From Pycnococcus provasolii (taxonomy: Eukaryota > Chlorophyta > Pseudoscourfieldiophyceae > Pseudoscourfieldiales): 64,000 nucleotides of DNA. Below, one piece after another: positions 22,901-31,309 of this stretch. Numbering within the stretch: position 1 is the stretch's first letter; every line of letters starts with the position of its first letter. The DNA is taken from the NCBI GenBank assembly GCA_049487715.1, contig CP150582.1, forward strand, positions 310,001 through 374,000. The letters run 5' to 3'. The position numbers and the translations under genes were made by a program. The notes under the pieces are model-generated. The model saw nothing but the letters and a program-made list of their open reading frames with translations, made no database searches and was not told where the DNA came from.

Positions 22901-23060
22901 GCTCACGCGCGCGGGACTGAAGACAGACATTGCGCGTTTGCCCACAGCGTCAACTTGCTTTAATCAACTTAAGCTTCCGAACTACAAAACGGAGGCGCAG
23001 ATGCGGTCGAAGCTGATGAGCGCGCTGGATGCGGCCGGAGATGGCTTTCATCTGTCATGA
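19932..23060 (+). CDS. HECT E3 ubiquitin ligase, UBE3B/UPL6-7-like
   Basis: About 1042 residues. The N-terminus has the IQ-like basic helix (residues about 15-45, ERDARRRENLVKATAVRLQRQ) placed as in UBE3B/UPL7. A long Ala-rich helical middle follows, then a HECT domain (about 640-1042) starting near HVTFVEP and GVDQGGLSHELLT. The catalytic Cys is in STCFNQLKLP (codon 22956-22958). The ATG at 19932 (MSGQFRTSGDLLREAERNK) is the likely start; the frame is open from 19767 but those residues are not family-like. A truncated copy of its last 163 residues lies at 11734-12245. Confidence 0.87.
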   Translation: MSGQFRTSGDLLREAERNKSQLLAHAKTERDARRRENLVKATAVRLQRQVRQARSLAQSVEFAWIVAEEALAYLRTAHGNATTQLSQKSPWGEEAAAQLSKALSALTFVYLPRCVARTEYAHRGRVVLAIARTLEESGGESSKKALALAQALAWLAAAWRAGTTFSQSESTFLRWFALAAAASICQRDERVGASGASAILALSTTAAQSDVVRAAYAAAAAGVALSTKPQNVADAVATAATRLVARCLQIDANSSASCSFAFTLVAAQTKPRKLPLPKEDGAASKLVVAVCSAFEMYAGDADSMSAAGGVAGCAQLQDISTKVRLNNLAALVLACPSIATSRAFVCAASASLEKSPALLTSSSRRGKDDDSMHLLSSSLAQQILQHAPPSQHDAAAVFFARIFDSDATAQVMASLTAFVVTKGVIADLWHAAAKPLGVAANVPQAVADKLGVSVWDPPSLGEGDALARSNQAVRARLCVVARAVRHDLATRSDDDMHADRASLPVDELRALAAAANVVMFRACAFPSHSRTAMERRDGFDTLSSLSAVLAELHDRNERQRFVPADLWIAPARAWVKKHASDPNRAAANARAASTGETPNAAVVGGLPRVLRVCPHVIPFEIRARMLRSWVSSEHIDDDADGGSPHRRETVTLAVRRGNELADAMTQLTSYSGGGLSQAMKLPWHVTFVEPTTGQPEAGVDQGGLSHELLTILARGVLNPNFGLFQAASDTGWLFPRAAAPQLDGGLSMLTFAGAVVARCMREGQLMEASVAPGVLAPAASSGTRRLGLSHLASRDAVLYSNLVKVLDYEGDVENDLCLAFVCPRDTYGGSNEEEVELVPGGADRAVTRENRRLYVHLVADFRCNVEPAAANRAFLSGLCGAVDPRALALFSPLELSRLISGDEDARGRGFDVDDLAKHTEYSGGYTAQSRTVAIFWRVVRGLSAEQKSKLLMFVTGCPRPPLLGFAHLQPHAFRLHKVSTESAGGIMSAMLTRAGLKTDIARLPTASTCFNQLKLPNYKTEAQMRSKLMSALDAAGDGFHLS

Positions 23061-23096
23061 CATTTTTTGTAATTTAATGGCGATTTTGATGTATTT

Positions 23097-23225
23097 TAAA
23101 GACGTTAACGGGAAGCTTGCGCTCGTCGTCCCAAAGCGAGCTTAGGATCGCCTTGTTTTCTACGAGCCAGCAGCAATCGGTTAACGAGATTATGTTAGCG
23201 TAACGATCTGTGCGCGGGTGGTACT
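23097..23225 (-). pseudogene. Relic of the SET-domain gene
   Basis: The minus strand reads HPRTDRYANIISLTD..LVENKAI..LWDDERKLPVNVF, matching the second SET domain of the gene at 9615-11684 (nt about 11240-11470) with internal deletions and substitutions. It sits tail-to-tail, about 40 bases beyond the intact HECT gene, the mirror image of the intact SET/HECT-relic pair at 11.7 kb. It has no function as it stands. Confidence 0.8.
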
Positions 23226-23465
23226 TGTGCAAGCGTCGGCGAGGGGCCTCTCCCACGCGGGCCGTCTACAGCCTGTCTCCGCCATGCATGCCTTTCATCT
23301 TGTGCATGACATCACGGCCAAGAGCGCTCCGCATCCGGCCGGGGGGGGTCTTTTTTCGGCTTGCGCTCAATGCTCCGGCTCCACGCCTTAGCGCGTGCAA
23401 GGGAGCAGCACAGCACCCTCAGCCATCCGGCGATACGTCACGCGCAACGTGCTGCCATAGCCACG

Positions 23466-24959
23466 ATGCTCCACGCCTTAACGTGTATCCTGCTGTTAGT
23501 GGCTTTCGCCACCGCACACGCTCGGCTCGTTGGAACAGGTGCGGCGTCTGCGAGAGCTCAGGAAGATGCGCGGTGGTGGTGGGATGACGCAGTGAAGCGC
23601 TCGAATGCATTGGGCGATATAGTAACGGGTGGTGGAGAGTTGTCAACACGTTCGAATGGTTTGCTAAATGTGGACGCGATGAACGCATTGCTTACAGGCT
23701 CAGAAGCAAGTCACTCAGAATCGACGCACATGCGAGACAGTTTGCTCGAGCAAGCCTCGAAGCTCGGGCTGCTGAAGAAAGAAGGCGCTCCCGTGTTCGC
23801 ACGGCCAGTAGCGTTCGTAACCGGCCTGATGGGAGGGCGGCTTATGGAGTCTGTGAATAACCGCGAACGCACGACGAATCCCTTCTGCAGACGCAACGTC
23901 GACACAGAGCTAGTCTGGCCTCCTCCGCCGAATATGACGATCCTCTGGCACTTCACGTGCCTTTGCGCGAATCTGCAGCTCGTCTACGACGAAGGGAGCG
24001 GCACATATCGTCCAAAAGTGAGTGGCGTAAACGTGTCTGTAGACGAGAGCTTTGGCGGCGCGATCGACCTCGCGTGGAAAGATTGGGTGAACGCGCTCGA
24101 GAGCGTCAATCCGGCGTTCGTGCGCGGACGAGATATCGTTGGCCTGCCATATGACTGGCGACTTGGTCCAGATGCGTGGTCGGCTCCCGACGGCGACTTC
24201 GATCGGACGAAGGCGGCCATTGAAGCGGCTGTTGCGACAAACGACGGTCGAAAAATCGTCGTCGTAAGCATTTCCATGGGCGGCCCGTACTTCGCTGCGT
24301 TTGCCTCCCGGCATGTCAGCCAGCAGTGGCGCGACAAGCACATCCACGCGTTCTTGAGTCTCTCGGGCGTGTTCAGCGGCTCCAGTCTCGCCATCTTGCA
24401 CTTACTCACAGGCGCGTTTGGACAGACGCCTCTACCGAGCTACTTGTTCAAGCCGTTTATGGAAATGTCACGCAGCCTTGGCAGCATTCCGTGGCTGGTT
24501 CCGACCGCTCCCACATTCTCGGCGGACGAGGCGATTGTCACTGTGAAAGACAAGACGTACAAGCTCGATGACATGGGCAACCTTTTCCGAGACGCGGGCG
24601 CCACGCAAGCCGCGTTGTTGTGGTCGAAATACAAGGACGTCTCTGGCTTGAGCCTCGCTCCGAACGTCACAACGATATGTGTGTCGGGATACAACCATTC
24701 GACGCTCGCAACGTTGACATTTTCCTCGATGAAAGAGCTCAAGACGCCAAGCGGCGCGACGTTCGTGGACGGCGATGGTACTGTGGCTTCGTCGAGTCTA
24801 CGCGTGTGTGACAGCTTCGCGGGCGTGCAGCGAATGCCGGTGTATCCCGTGCACGTCTTGAACGCGACGCACAGTGGTTTGCTGGGCGACAAGGACATGG
24901 GCAAGATATTGTTCCCGCTCGTGTTTCAGCAGCAGGACGTCAACGTTGGTCAATGGTGA
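23466..24959 (+). CDS. LCAT/PDAT-like acyltransferase or lipase, secretory
   Basis: 497 residues of the lecithin:cholesterol acyltransferase family (alpha/beta hydrolase), which includes phospholipid:diacylglycerol acyltransferases and phospholipases A. A clear signal peptide (MLHALTCILLLVAFATAHA) favours ATG 23466. The triad is visible: Ser in VSISMGGPY (about nt 24262-24285), Asp in VDGDGTV (about 24770) and His in ATHSGLL (about 24870). GLPYDWRL is an LCAT signature. Enzyme specificity cannot be told from sequence. Likely in the ER lumen or secreted. Confidence 0.88.
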   Translation: MLHALTCILLLVAFATAHARLVGTGAASARAQEDARWWWDDAVKRSNALGDIVTGGGELSTRSNGLLNVDAMNALLTGSEASHSESTHMRDSLLEQASKLGLLKKEGAPVFARPVAFVTGLMGGRLMESVNNRERTTNPFCRRNVDTELVWPPPPNMTILWHFTCLCANLQLVYDEGSGTYRPKVSGVNVSVDESFGGAIDLAWKDWVNALESVNPAFVRGRDIVGLPYDWRLGPDAWSAPDGDFDRTKAAIEAAVATNDGRKIVVVSISMGGPYFAAFASRHVSQQWRDKHIHAFLSLSGVFSGSSLAILHLLTGAFGQTPLPSYLFKPFMEMSRSLGSIPWLVPTAPTFSADEAIVTVKDKTYKLDDMGNLFRDAGATQAALLWSKYKDVSGLSLAPNVTTICVSGYNHSTLATLTFSSMKELKTPSGATFVDGDGTVASSSLRVCDSFAGVQRMPVYPVHVLNATHSGLLGDKDMGKILFPLVFQQQDVNVGQW

Positions 24960-25180
24960 AAAGTGCAACTAGCTAGTTGAGTATACTTTGTATAAATTCC
25001 CATTATGTGCTGAATTCCATCGGGGCCAGGTGCTAATCTGCTGATGAGGTTGCTCTCTCGAAGCACGTGCGCATCGTGCCGTCTCGCTCCGAGAACACCG
25101 AAGTAGTCAGCGCACAGTCCATCCGGTGTGTGAACCGCCTCGAACTTCAATCCATGGCCACCCAAATGCCAGCTGTACAA
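24950..25180 (-). pseudogene. Fragment of a Harbinger/PIF-like DDE transposase
   Basis: The minus strand reads HGLKFEAVHTPDGLCADYFGVLGARRHDAHVLRES, the central segment of DDE_4-type nucleases (HARBI1/PIF family; usually KFQ..VTPDGLI..LFGP..GRRHD...LR.S). Only about 50 residues remain, with no N- or C-terminal catalytic parts. It is adjacent to a reverse-transcriptase relic in another frame, so the spacer is a mobile-element graveyard. Confidence 0.7.
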
Positions 25181-25184
25181 TTCT

Positions 25185-25310
25185 CTAATGCGGCGCGGAA
25201 AACGGCCTCAACGAGCAGTGCGAAGATCGCGTGCACGGTGTGTTGCGCCTCAGCCGCCGTTTCGCGCGCGTCGACGGCGAGGAAGTCGTCGACGTAGCAC
25301 GGGCTGGAAT
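25185..25310 (-). pseudogene. Reverse transcriptase fragment (YVDD box)
   Basis: In the minus frame with TAC at 25294-25296 the strand reads CYVDDFLAVDARETAAEAQ, then HTVHAIFALL. This resembles the catalytic YxDD box of retroelement RTs and the helix after it. The frame then drifts and stops near 25145. No LTR or integrase is seen. The family call rests on about 30 residues. Confidence 0.5.
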
Positions 25311-25507
25311 GAAATTAGACTGACACACAGACACACGACTCACGACGAGTTCACGAGGACGCGACCGGGATCCCAAAGGTTCCCCAAAGTCACCAAGGGA
25401 TCAGTAGTTCGGGTTTATCCTAAGGTGGTTTGAATGTCCCCCCACCTCCCCAGGTCCCTCAGGGCACCCCACCCGTCACATACCACCTCGTTGAAGCCTC
25501 CCCCGCC

Positions 25508-28500
25508 ATGGCGAAGGCGGAGGACGCGCCTCCGCCGCCCGTGCAGCAACTCCTCGCGCACTCCACGCGTCCGCCGGAGCAAGAAGAGATGAAGCGGCGC
25601 ATACTCTCCGTGCCGAACAAACTACGAACGGCGCTCATGCCATTTCAAAAAGTTGGCGTGGAGGCGTGCCTGAATCTGCAAGGACGCGCGCTGCTGGGAG
25701 ACGAGCCGGGACTCGGGAAGACAATACAGGCTCTGGCGCTCGCGTGCGCCTACCGTGACTGCTGGCCGCTGCTTATCGTCGTGCCGTCCAGCATGCGCTG
25801 GCCGTGGGTAGACGAGTGGGAAAAGTGGGTGGTTGCCGGAGGCGTGTGCCGAAGCTCGGCATTAAATGTCGTGCGCGACGGAAACAACGACGCCATAGTG
25901 GACCCTCAAAAACTCGTCACTATCGTCACGTACAGCCTGCTCTGCTCGGATAACATTGCTACGCAGGTGCAAGCACGTGGATTTCAGTGCATCATCGCGG
26001 ACGAAAGCCATAGCATTAAGAATGACAGAGCTAAGAGGACCAAGGCTCTGCTTCCCGTGCTCGAACGCGCAAAGCGCGTGCTATTGCTCAGCGGAACGCC
26101 GGCGCTAAACCGTCCGGCGGAGCTGTGGTGTCAGTTACACGCTCTCATGCCGGGCGCTTTCGGACGCACAATTCACACGTGGTTTGCCAAGCACTTCTGC
26201 AACGGCAAGAAACAGCAATGGGGATGGGACATCTCGGGCGGCTCGAATCTCGACCAGCTGAACGACATCCTCAGGCGAAGTTTCCTCGTCAGACGTCTCA
26301 AGGAAAACGTACTAGATCAGCTACCTCCAAAGACTAGGCAGCGCGTTGGCGTTGATGCGCCGCCGAACATGGCTGGTGCGTCGGAAACCTCCGAGGTCGC
26401 TGTGCAGAACCTCTGCTCAAAGTGCATGAGGAATCCTTCGAATGGCGAAGCGCGGAAGGAGCTGCTGACGGCTCTGATGGAGGCATACATGAGCGGTGGC
26501 AGCGCGAAGGTGAGTGCCACCGCTGCGCTGGTCGGAGACTTGCTCGAGGGCGGCACAAGCAAGCTTCTGGTGTTTGCTCACCATCGTGCGGTGATGGACA
26601 ATCTCGAAGGCGCGTTTCGCGCAATGCGCATCGTGACTGGCTTCATTCGAATCGACGGAACCACGCCTTCCCTGGAACGATTCGAGCGCTGCAAACGCTT
26701 TCAAACTGATGCTGCGTGTCGAGTAGCGCTGCTAAGCGTCACGGCGGCGGGCCAAGGGCTGACGCTGACGGCAGCGCACGATGTCATCTTTGCGGAGCTG
26801 CACTGGGTTCCCGCCGTACTGATGCAGGCGGAGGATCGCGTTCATCGCATAGGACAGAAGGCTTCTGGGGTGACTATACGCTACGTCTGCTTAAAAAATA
26901 GCCTTGACAACTTCATGTGGCGAACGCTGAGTCGAAAATTGCAGACGATAGGACTTTGCGTGGACGGCGCGGCTGCCTCGCTCAAGGCTGCGGACGTTGC
27001 CGCACCCGATGACGCTGGTGGTGTTGTGCTCGACATCGACGGCGACGGCGACGGTGGTGGACTGGTGTCGCAGTTCATGCGATGGCATCGCAAAGCGTAC
27101 GGTGAATGCAGTCGCGATTCTGGCGCTGACCATCTCGCGACGAAACGTAATCGTGGCAGCGGTGGCGGAGGTGTCTCACTACGCGTGCACTACGACAATG
27201 AAGACATTCGATCGTTCTTCACGAGGAGGGATGCGAAAGCGAAGGGGAGTGCCACTGCTCGGAACGATGGTGGAGCGTGTGGGGGCACTCTCCCGTCTTC
27301 TTCGCAGGCGGCGGGTGACGCATCTCACAACGCAAATGAGCAGAATAACCAGGAAGTAGTCGTCATCGATGGCGACGGCGACGACGGCGACGACGACGTC
27401 ATCGTCATTGGCGACGGCGACGACGGCGACGACGACGTCATCGTCATTGGCGGCGACGACGAAAATTGTGTCAAGGTGAATGATCCTGCCACGACGATGG
27501 ATGCAGCGTCGGTGGACGGTGCACGCACGTATGCATTCGATGTGAGCATGCACACGGGGCGGTGCTTCGTTGCATCGATTGACACGAACGCCGCCGCTTC
27601 TGCGATTGGCACGCGTGATGCATTGTGGAAAGATGCAACCGTGCTGGGAAGCTTTACGATCGAGGATGCGCCGGCATGGCGATTGTCGGCGATGGCCACC
27701 GCCGCAGCTGCCGACGATGAGACGGATATTCCACCTCCTGAATTGCGCGATTTACGTGATGCAGCTGCATGCAAACGTTTTGCTCGCAAGTGGCTCTCGC
27801 ATAGGCCGCAGGTGCGAGCAGCTGTCGCGGCAAGTGGCGTGCTCGTGGGTATGAACACGAACCTTTCCTCTTGTGCCGCAAGTGCATCAACTCCACACCG
27901 TGCAGCGGTCGGCGCAGTCGAGGCTGCTGGTGGTGGCGGATCAACGGTACGCGTTGGCAAGATGGATGCATTTGTCAGTCGCAGCTTGGGTGCTAATGTC
28001 AGCGCATCGGCGGCAGCAGCGCCTTCGTCGACAACGACAGCGGTCGCGACCGGCGCACAGTGCGCGACGTGCGGCGCTGCGATGTCGACGATGCCCCGAA
28101 ATGGCAAGCCATTTTGCTCCGAGCAGTGCTACAAGATGGCACGGCTGCTCACGGATGCCGGGGAGGCGCGGAAGCAGCTTTTCGCGGTTGAGAAGGGTGT
28201 GTGCCAGTCCTGCGGCTTAGACTGCCACAAATTGCACGGTGACGTCCGGGCTCTTGGCTCGGTGCACGCTCGCGAACGTCTGCTTCGCTCATCTGGATTC
28301 CCGTCCGCCAGCGCGTCGTCCATCGCCAGGAGTGCAGAGATTCACGAGGGCATGCTTTGGCAGGCTGACCACATCATTCCGGTTGCTGAAGGTGGAGGAG
28401 AGTGTACGCTCGAAAATCTAAGGACACTGTGCACGCCGTGCCACGCATCGGCGACGCGTGACTTGCACGCACGTCTTACGAAGAGGCGCCGGCTGGGGGT

Positions 28501-28546
28501 GGAGAAGCGAACGACTCCGGAGACGCTCGGGTCATATTTCGCGTAG
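25508..28546 (+). CDS. ZRANB3: ZRANB3/SMARCAL1-like SNF2 translocase with C-terminal HNH nuclease
   Basis: 1012 residues. SNF2 helicase core at about 30-500: motif I DEPGLGKTIQ (residue about 68), II as DESH (the annealing-helicase form), LLLSGTPALNRP, and VI in AEDRVHRIGQ. A PIP-like NEDIRSFF motif (about nt 27196) recalls the PCNA-binding QKDIRSFF of ZRANB3. Acidic segments with VVVID and two VIVIG cores (about nt 27356-27460) look like SUMO-interacting motifs. A CxxC zinc segment and an HNH domain (QADHIIPVAEGG..LENLRTLCTPCH) close the protein. Expected role: remodelling stalled replication forks with structure-specific cleavage. The frame opens at TTG 25430; ATG 25508 is the first in frame. 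Confidence 0.9.
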   Translation: MAKAEDAPPPPVQQLLAHSTRPPEQEEMKRRILSVPNKLRTALMPFQKVGVEACLNLQGRALLGDEPGLGKTIQALALACAYRDCWPLLIVVPSSMRWPWVDEWEKWVVAGGVCRSSALNVVRDGNNDAIVDPQKLVTIVTYSLLCSDNIATQVQARGFQCIIADESHSIKNDRAKRTKALLPVLERAKRVLLLSGTPALNRPAELWCQLHALMPGAFGRTIHTWFAKHFCNGKKQQWGWDISGGSNLDQLNDILRRSFLVRRLKENVLDQLPPKTRQRVGVDAPPNMAGASETSEVAVQNLCSKCMRNPSNGEARKELLTALMEAYMSGGSAKVSATAALVGDLLEGGTSKLLVFAHHRAVMDNLEGAFRAMRIVTGFIRIDGTTPSLERFERCKRFQTDAACRVALLSVTAAGQGLTLTAAHDVIFAELHWVPAVLMQAEDRVHRIGQKASGVTIRYVCLKNSLDNFMWRTLSRKLQTIGLCVDGAAASLKAADVAAPDDAGGVVLDIDGDGDGGGLVSQFMRWHRKAYGECSRDSGADHLATKRNRGSGGGGVSLRVHYDNEDIRSFFTRRDAKAKGSATARNDGGACGGTLPSSSQAAGDASHNANEQNNQEVVVIDGDGDDGDDDVIVIGDGDDGDDDVIVIGGDDENCVKVNDPATTMDAASVDGARTYAFDVSMHTGRCFVASIDTNAAASAIGTRDALWKDATVLGSFTIEDAPAWRLSAMATAAAADDETDIPPPELRDLRDAAACKRFARKWLSHRPQVRAAVAASGVLVGMNTNLSSCAASASTPHRAAVGAVEAAGGGGSTVRVGKMDAFVSRSLGANVSASAAAAPSSTTTAVATGAQCATCGAAMSTMPRNGKPFCSEQCYKMARLLTDAGEARKQLFAVEKGVCQSCGLDCHKLHGDVRALGSVHARERLLRSSGFPSASASSIARSAEIHEGMLWQADHIIPVAEGGGECTLENLRTLCTPCHASATRDLHARLTKRRRLGVEKRTTPETLGSYFA
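27374..27451 (+). repeat. 39-bp tandem repeat (two copies) coding a SUMO-interacting-motif-like unit
   Basis: Two essentially identical 39-bp units at 27374-27412 and 27413-27451, each coding DGDDGDDDVIVIG. A third, diverged core (VVVID) precedes them. Confidence 0.85.
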
Positions 28547-28669
28547 CGAAATCAAAGAGTTGTGTATTTTCATGTATTTCTTTTTTTGGTCGAAATCATC
28601 ACTCTAGCTAGGAATGTGAATGGACGACCATTAGAAAGACGAAGTAAACTTTATTATAGGTATTACTTA

Positions 28670-29629
28670 TTAAGGCATCTTGCCCTCGAACGGCAGACGC
28701 GCGAGCACGGCGTCGATGCCGTCGATGATCGCGACTGCCGCATCTCTCTCCCTTCGCGCTTCCAACGTCGAGTCATCCGACTCGCCCACTCCATCAAGCG
28801 CCTCGTCGATGATGGACCTTTTCATCTCCGCTTCCTCGCGCATTTCCTCGAGCGCCGCTCCACCCAGCGCCGCCTTGGCGGCTCGCTGCTGGCTCCCAAG
28901 CAAGGGCGGCAATTTCTCGAGCGCCTCGTAGCACCTCGTTGTAAGCGTCGCGTCGTTATCGTTCACGATGGCATCATACAGGCACCGAACGTGTTCATCC
29001 ACGATGCTGACAATGTCACTCATGTCGCTAACACCCGCGTCTGTGGCGACGTCGAGCACGACACCGCTGTCGAGCAGTTCATACACGGTATCCTTGTTGA
29101 GGTTGCCAAGTGCGTCTAGCTTGCTGACGCTTAGCGACGAGGATGCGGCGATGTTCACGACGTCCCACGATGTCACGTTGCGCAGCGCCGGGTCAACGAA
29201 CTGCGGCTTTCCTGCGTACGAGTCCGATGCATCCGACGAGGATGGCAGTGCCGACGCGGCGGGTGCCGACGCCGGCGGTGAGTTTGCGTACAAGACGGCG
29301 TTTCTCACCTTTTTCTCTGCGAAGGAGTGTGCTCCAGGCGCGACGTTGACGCTGTGCACGAGCGCGGCCGACGCTGCGACTTTCGAGGTTGATGCTGCGT
29401 TCGCTCGGTGTTGTGCCTGCACCGCCCCCTCTCTCGTAGATCGCCTGGCCGCCGTTGACGATCCGTTCGCGCCTTCTCTTCTCCTTCGCCTCGCAGCCAT
29501 CGCGAGCCCTCGCAGCCGTCGCCTCGCGGACGCTTCGGAGGACGTGTTTTGCCCTTGCTGTGTCGCGCTGCTACCCTGTGTAGCCTGTGAAGCCACGTTC
29601 GCCTTCCACGAGGACATGGAGGCGAACAT
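28670..29629 (-). CDS. Uncharacterised Ala/Ser-rich protein
   Basis: 319 residues from ATG 29629 (MFASMSSWK; alternatively 29617); the frame is open to 29641 with only a TTG. The first 90 residues are basic and low-complexity (ARRRLRGLAMAARRRRRE), so could be an organelle or nuclear targeting region. The C-terminal half is acidic and helical (EEMREEAEMKRSIIDEALDG). Codon use matches the neighbours and the frame is uninterrupted, so it is probably real. I recognise no domain. Tail-to-tail with the ZRANB3-like gene. Confidence 0.6.
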   Translation of the reverse strand: MFASMSSWKANVASQATQGSSATQQGQNTSSEASARRRLRGLAMAARRRRREGANGSSTAARRSTREGAVQAQHRANAASTSKVAASAALVHSVNVAPGAHSFAEKKVRNAVLYANSPPASAPAASALPSSSDASDSYAGKPQFVDPALRNVTSWDVVNIAASSSLSVSKLDALGNLNKDTVYELLDSGVVLDVATDAGVSDMSDIVSIVDEHVRCLYDAIVNDNDATLTTRCYEALEKLPPLLGSQQRAAKAALGGAALEEMREEAEMKRSIIDEALDGVGESDDSTLEARRERDAAVAIIDGIDAVLARLPFEGKMP

Positions 29630-30151
29630 CTCTTCTTTCAAGGAGGCTGTTGGGGGGGAGGGGAGGAAGGGGGAGTGCTGGAGGTAAAGGAGGGAGTGGA
29701 GGTTGAGCCGAGGGGGGATCCTCTGGGAAGCTCTTCGGAGCCACAGGAGTAGATTTTTTTAGATTCGGAGGGGGGGGGGGCGAGGGACAACTCACTCGCA
29801 CTCTCCCTGCCGATCCCGATCCCGGTCTTCGGGGAGGAGGGGGAGGGGGAACGGGATCGCTCGATTCCCATTCCGCGAGGACTATTTTGTTCACGGCCGG
29901 GTCTTTGTGGAGAAAATATTTGGGGATACGCCTTTGGATGAATTCGGTTTTTGGTTCTACGTGGTTTTCCCCCTTGGCTGCTTGGGGTTTCTGATTCTGG
30001 TCGTGTGATTAGGTCCAGGAGGGGAGAGGTCAGGCCCTCAGGTGTGATATTATTTGCTCCCTTCAGATCTCCCCCTCCCTTCCCTTCCCTCTCACGCGAA
30101 GCAAAGGAAAGACGTCACTCTTCGTTTGCCACACCACACCACACGCCAGCC
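29630..30151. promoter_or_regulatory. Divergent spacer with homopurine and poly-G runs
   Basis: Between the unknown gene (minus) and heme lyase (plus). It holds long G-rich tracts, including a run of ten or more G at about 29771, and polypyrimidine stretches at about 30060-30090. No gene is seen. G-tracts like these are prone to sequencing error. Confidence 0.45.
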
Positions 30152-31218
30152 ATGGGCAACTCCGCCTCCTCCGCCGCCGCTGCACAACAGAGCCAGATCA
30201 GCGCGCAGACGGCACACGCTGACACAGCCTCCACCGCAGCAGCAGCAGCAGCAGACGACCACGGCTCTGCAGGTAACGCACCACGACCCGCCGTATACAA
30301 CGTGTACGCGCAGAACATCGCGGAGATCGACGCGGAGAAGGCCAAGGTCGAGCAAGAGAACGCCGTGCTCACCACGGAGGAACGCGGGTTCTTCCCCGGA
30401 ATGAGACGCGTGCTCTGGGGAAACAAACAGGGAAACCAACAAGGAAGGGCGGCGTCAGATAAGAACGCCGTGAACCCGACGAACAACATGCCGGCGAACT
30501 TGAACCACGGAACGGAGACGATGTCGACGTCACGCGTAGTCAGCAGCATACCCAAAGGGGGAACGCAGCAGGATAAGTGGGTGTACCCGTCTCCCGCCAT
30601 GTTCTACAACGCACTCGTTCGCAAGGACAAGGCGCAGGATGTCGAACCGGAGGACATGGTGGACGTCGTGAGCGTTCACAACTCCATGAACGAGGCGACT
30701 TGGCAGAGTGTGCTTGTTTGGGAGAGCCTTCACCGCAGCACGTGCGGCGACACCCGCGCCTCAGCCGCTTTCGAGGTCGGCCAGACGACTACTCGTTCCA
30801 GGCGCGAGTGAGACAGTTGCTCGGCGACGGCGAACTTCCTTTCGACCGTCACGACTGGTACGTCGACAGGTGCGGGCAGGAGGTTCGGTACATCATCGAC
30901 TTTTATTTCCACGAGCAGCTCGCGGGCACGGAGAAGCAGTTTGAGATCAACGCACGCCCGGCGCTTGACCCGAACGGCACACTACCTGACGCGCTCCTCG
31001 ACCGCGCGAAGATGTCCATCTACAAGACGTTCGCCGCGTACGGCTTGCCTTGTCCTATCAGCGGCTCTCCTGGCGAGATTGGTCACGCCGGAAACAGCCC
31101 GAACGGAACCACCGCTGATGCCGCAAGCATGCTCGCCGCGGGTTGTCCGGTGGTGGGCGCGCAGAAGACCGACGTCAGGAGCAGCAACCCCAACCAGGCG
31201 CCCTGCCCCGTCAAGTAA
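30152..31218 (+). CDS. HCCS: Holocytochrome c-type synthase (heme lyase), frameshifted
   Basis: System III cytochrome c heme lyase of the mitochondrial intermembrane space; it attaches heme to apocytochrome c/c1. The first frame (ATG 30152) covers SVHNSMNEATWQSVLVWESLH. The second frame continues with PRLSRFRGRPDDYSFQARV, LPFDRHDWYVDRCGQEVRYIIDFY. The family runs straight from one to the other, so one base is missing at about 30745-30755. Corrected length is about 355 residues. Two Cys-Pro-Val (heme-binding type) motifs occur at the C-terminus (AAGCPVV and APCPVK), whereas animal and fungal enzymes carry CP motifs near the N-terminus. Confidence 0.87.
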
Positions 31219-31309
31219 TCGTATTTTCGGTTTTTGTTACAATCGTCGTCATCATCGTCGTCGGAGTCAAAATCATCGTTCGCCGTGGCCACCGCCGTTT
31301 GGGTTTTCC

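Noticed and set aside
25366-25379. Shared CGACCGGGATCCCA (25366 and 36590) and GGGGATCCACCCTT (16427 and 40638) as promoter elements
   Set aside because: Only two copies each and GGATCC is expected by chance about 16 times in 64 kb; kept only as side notes.
27325-28107. 260-codon minus-strand frame inside the ZRANB3-like gene
   Set aside because: Antisense shadow; the sense strand carries helicase, SIM-like and HNH motifs.
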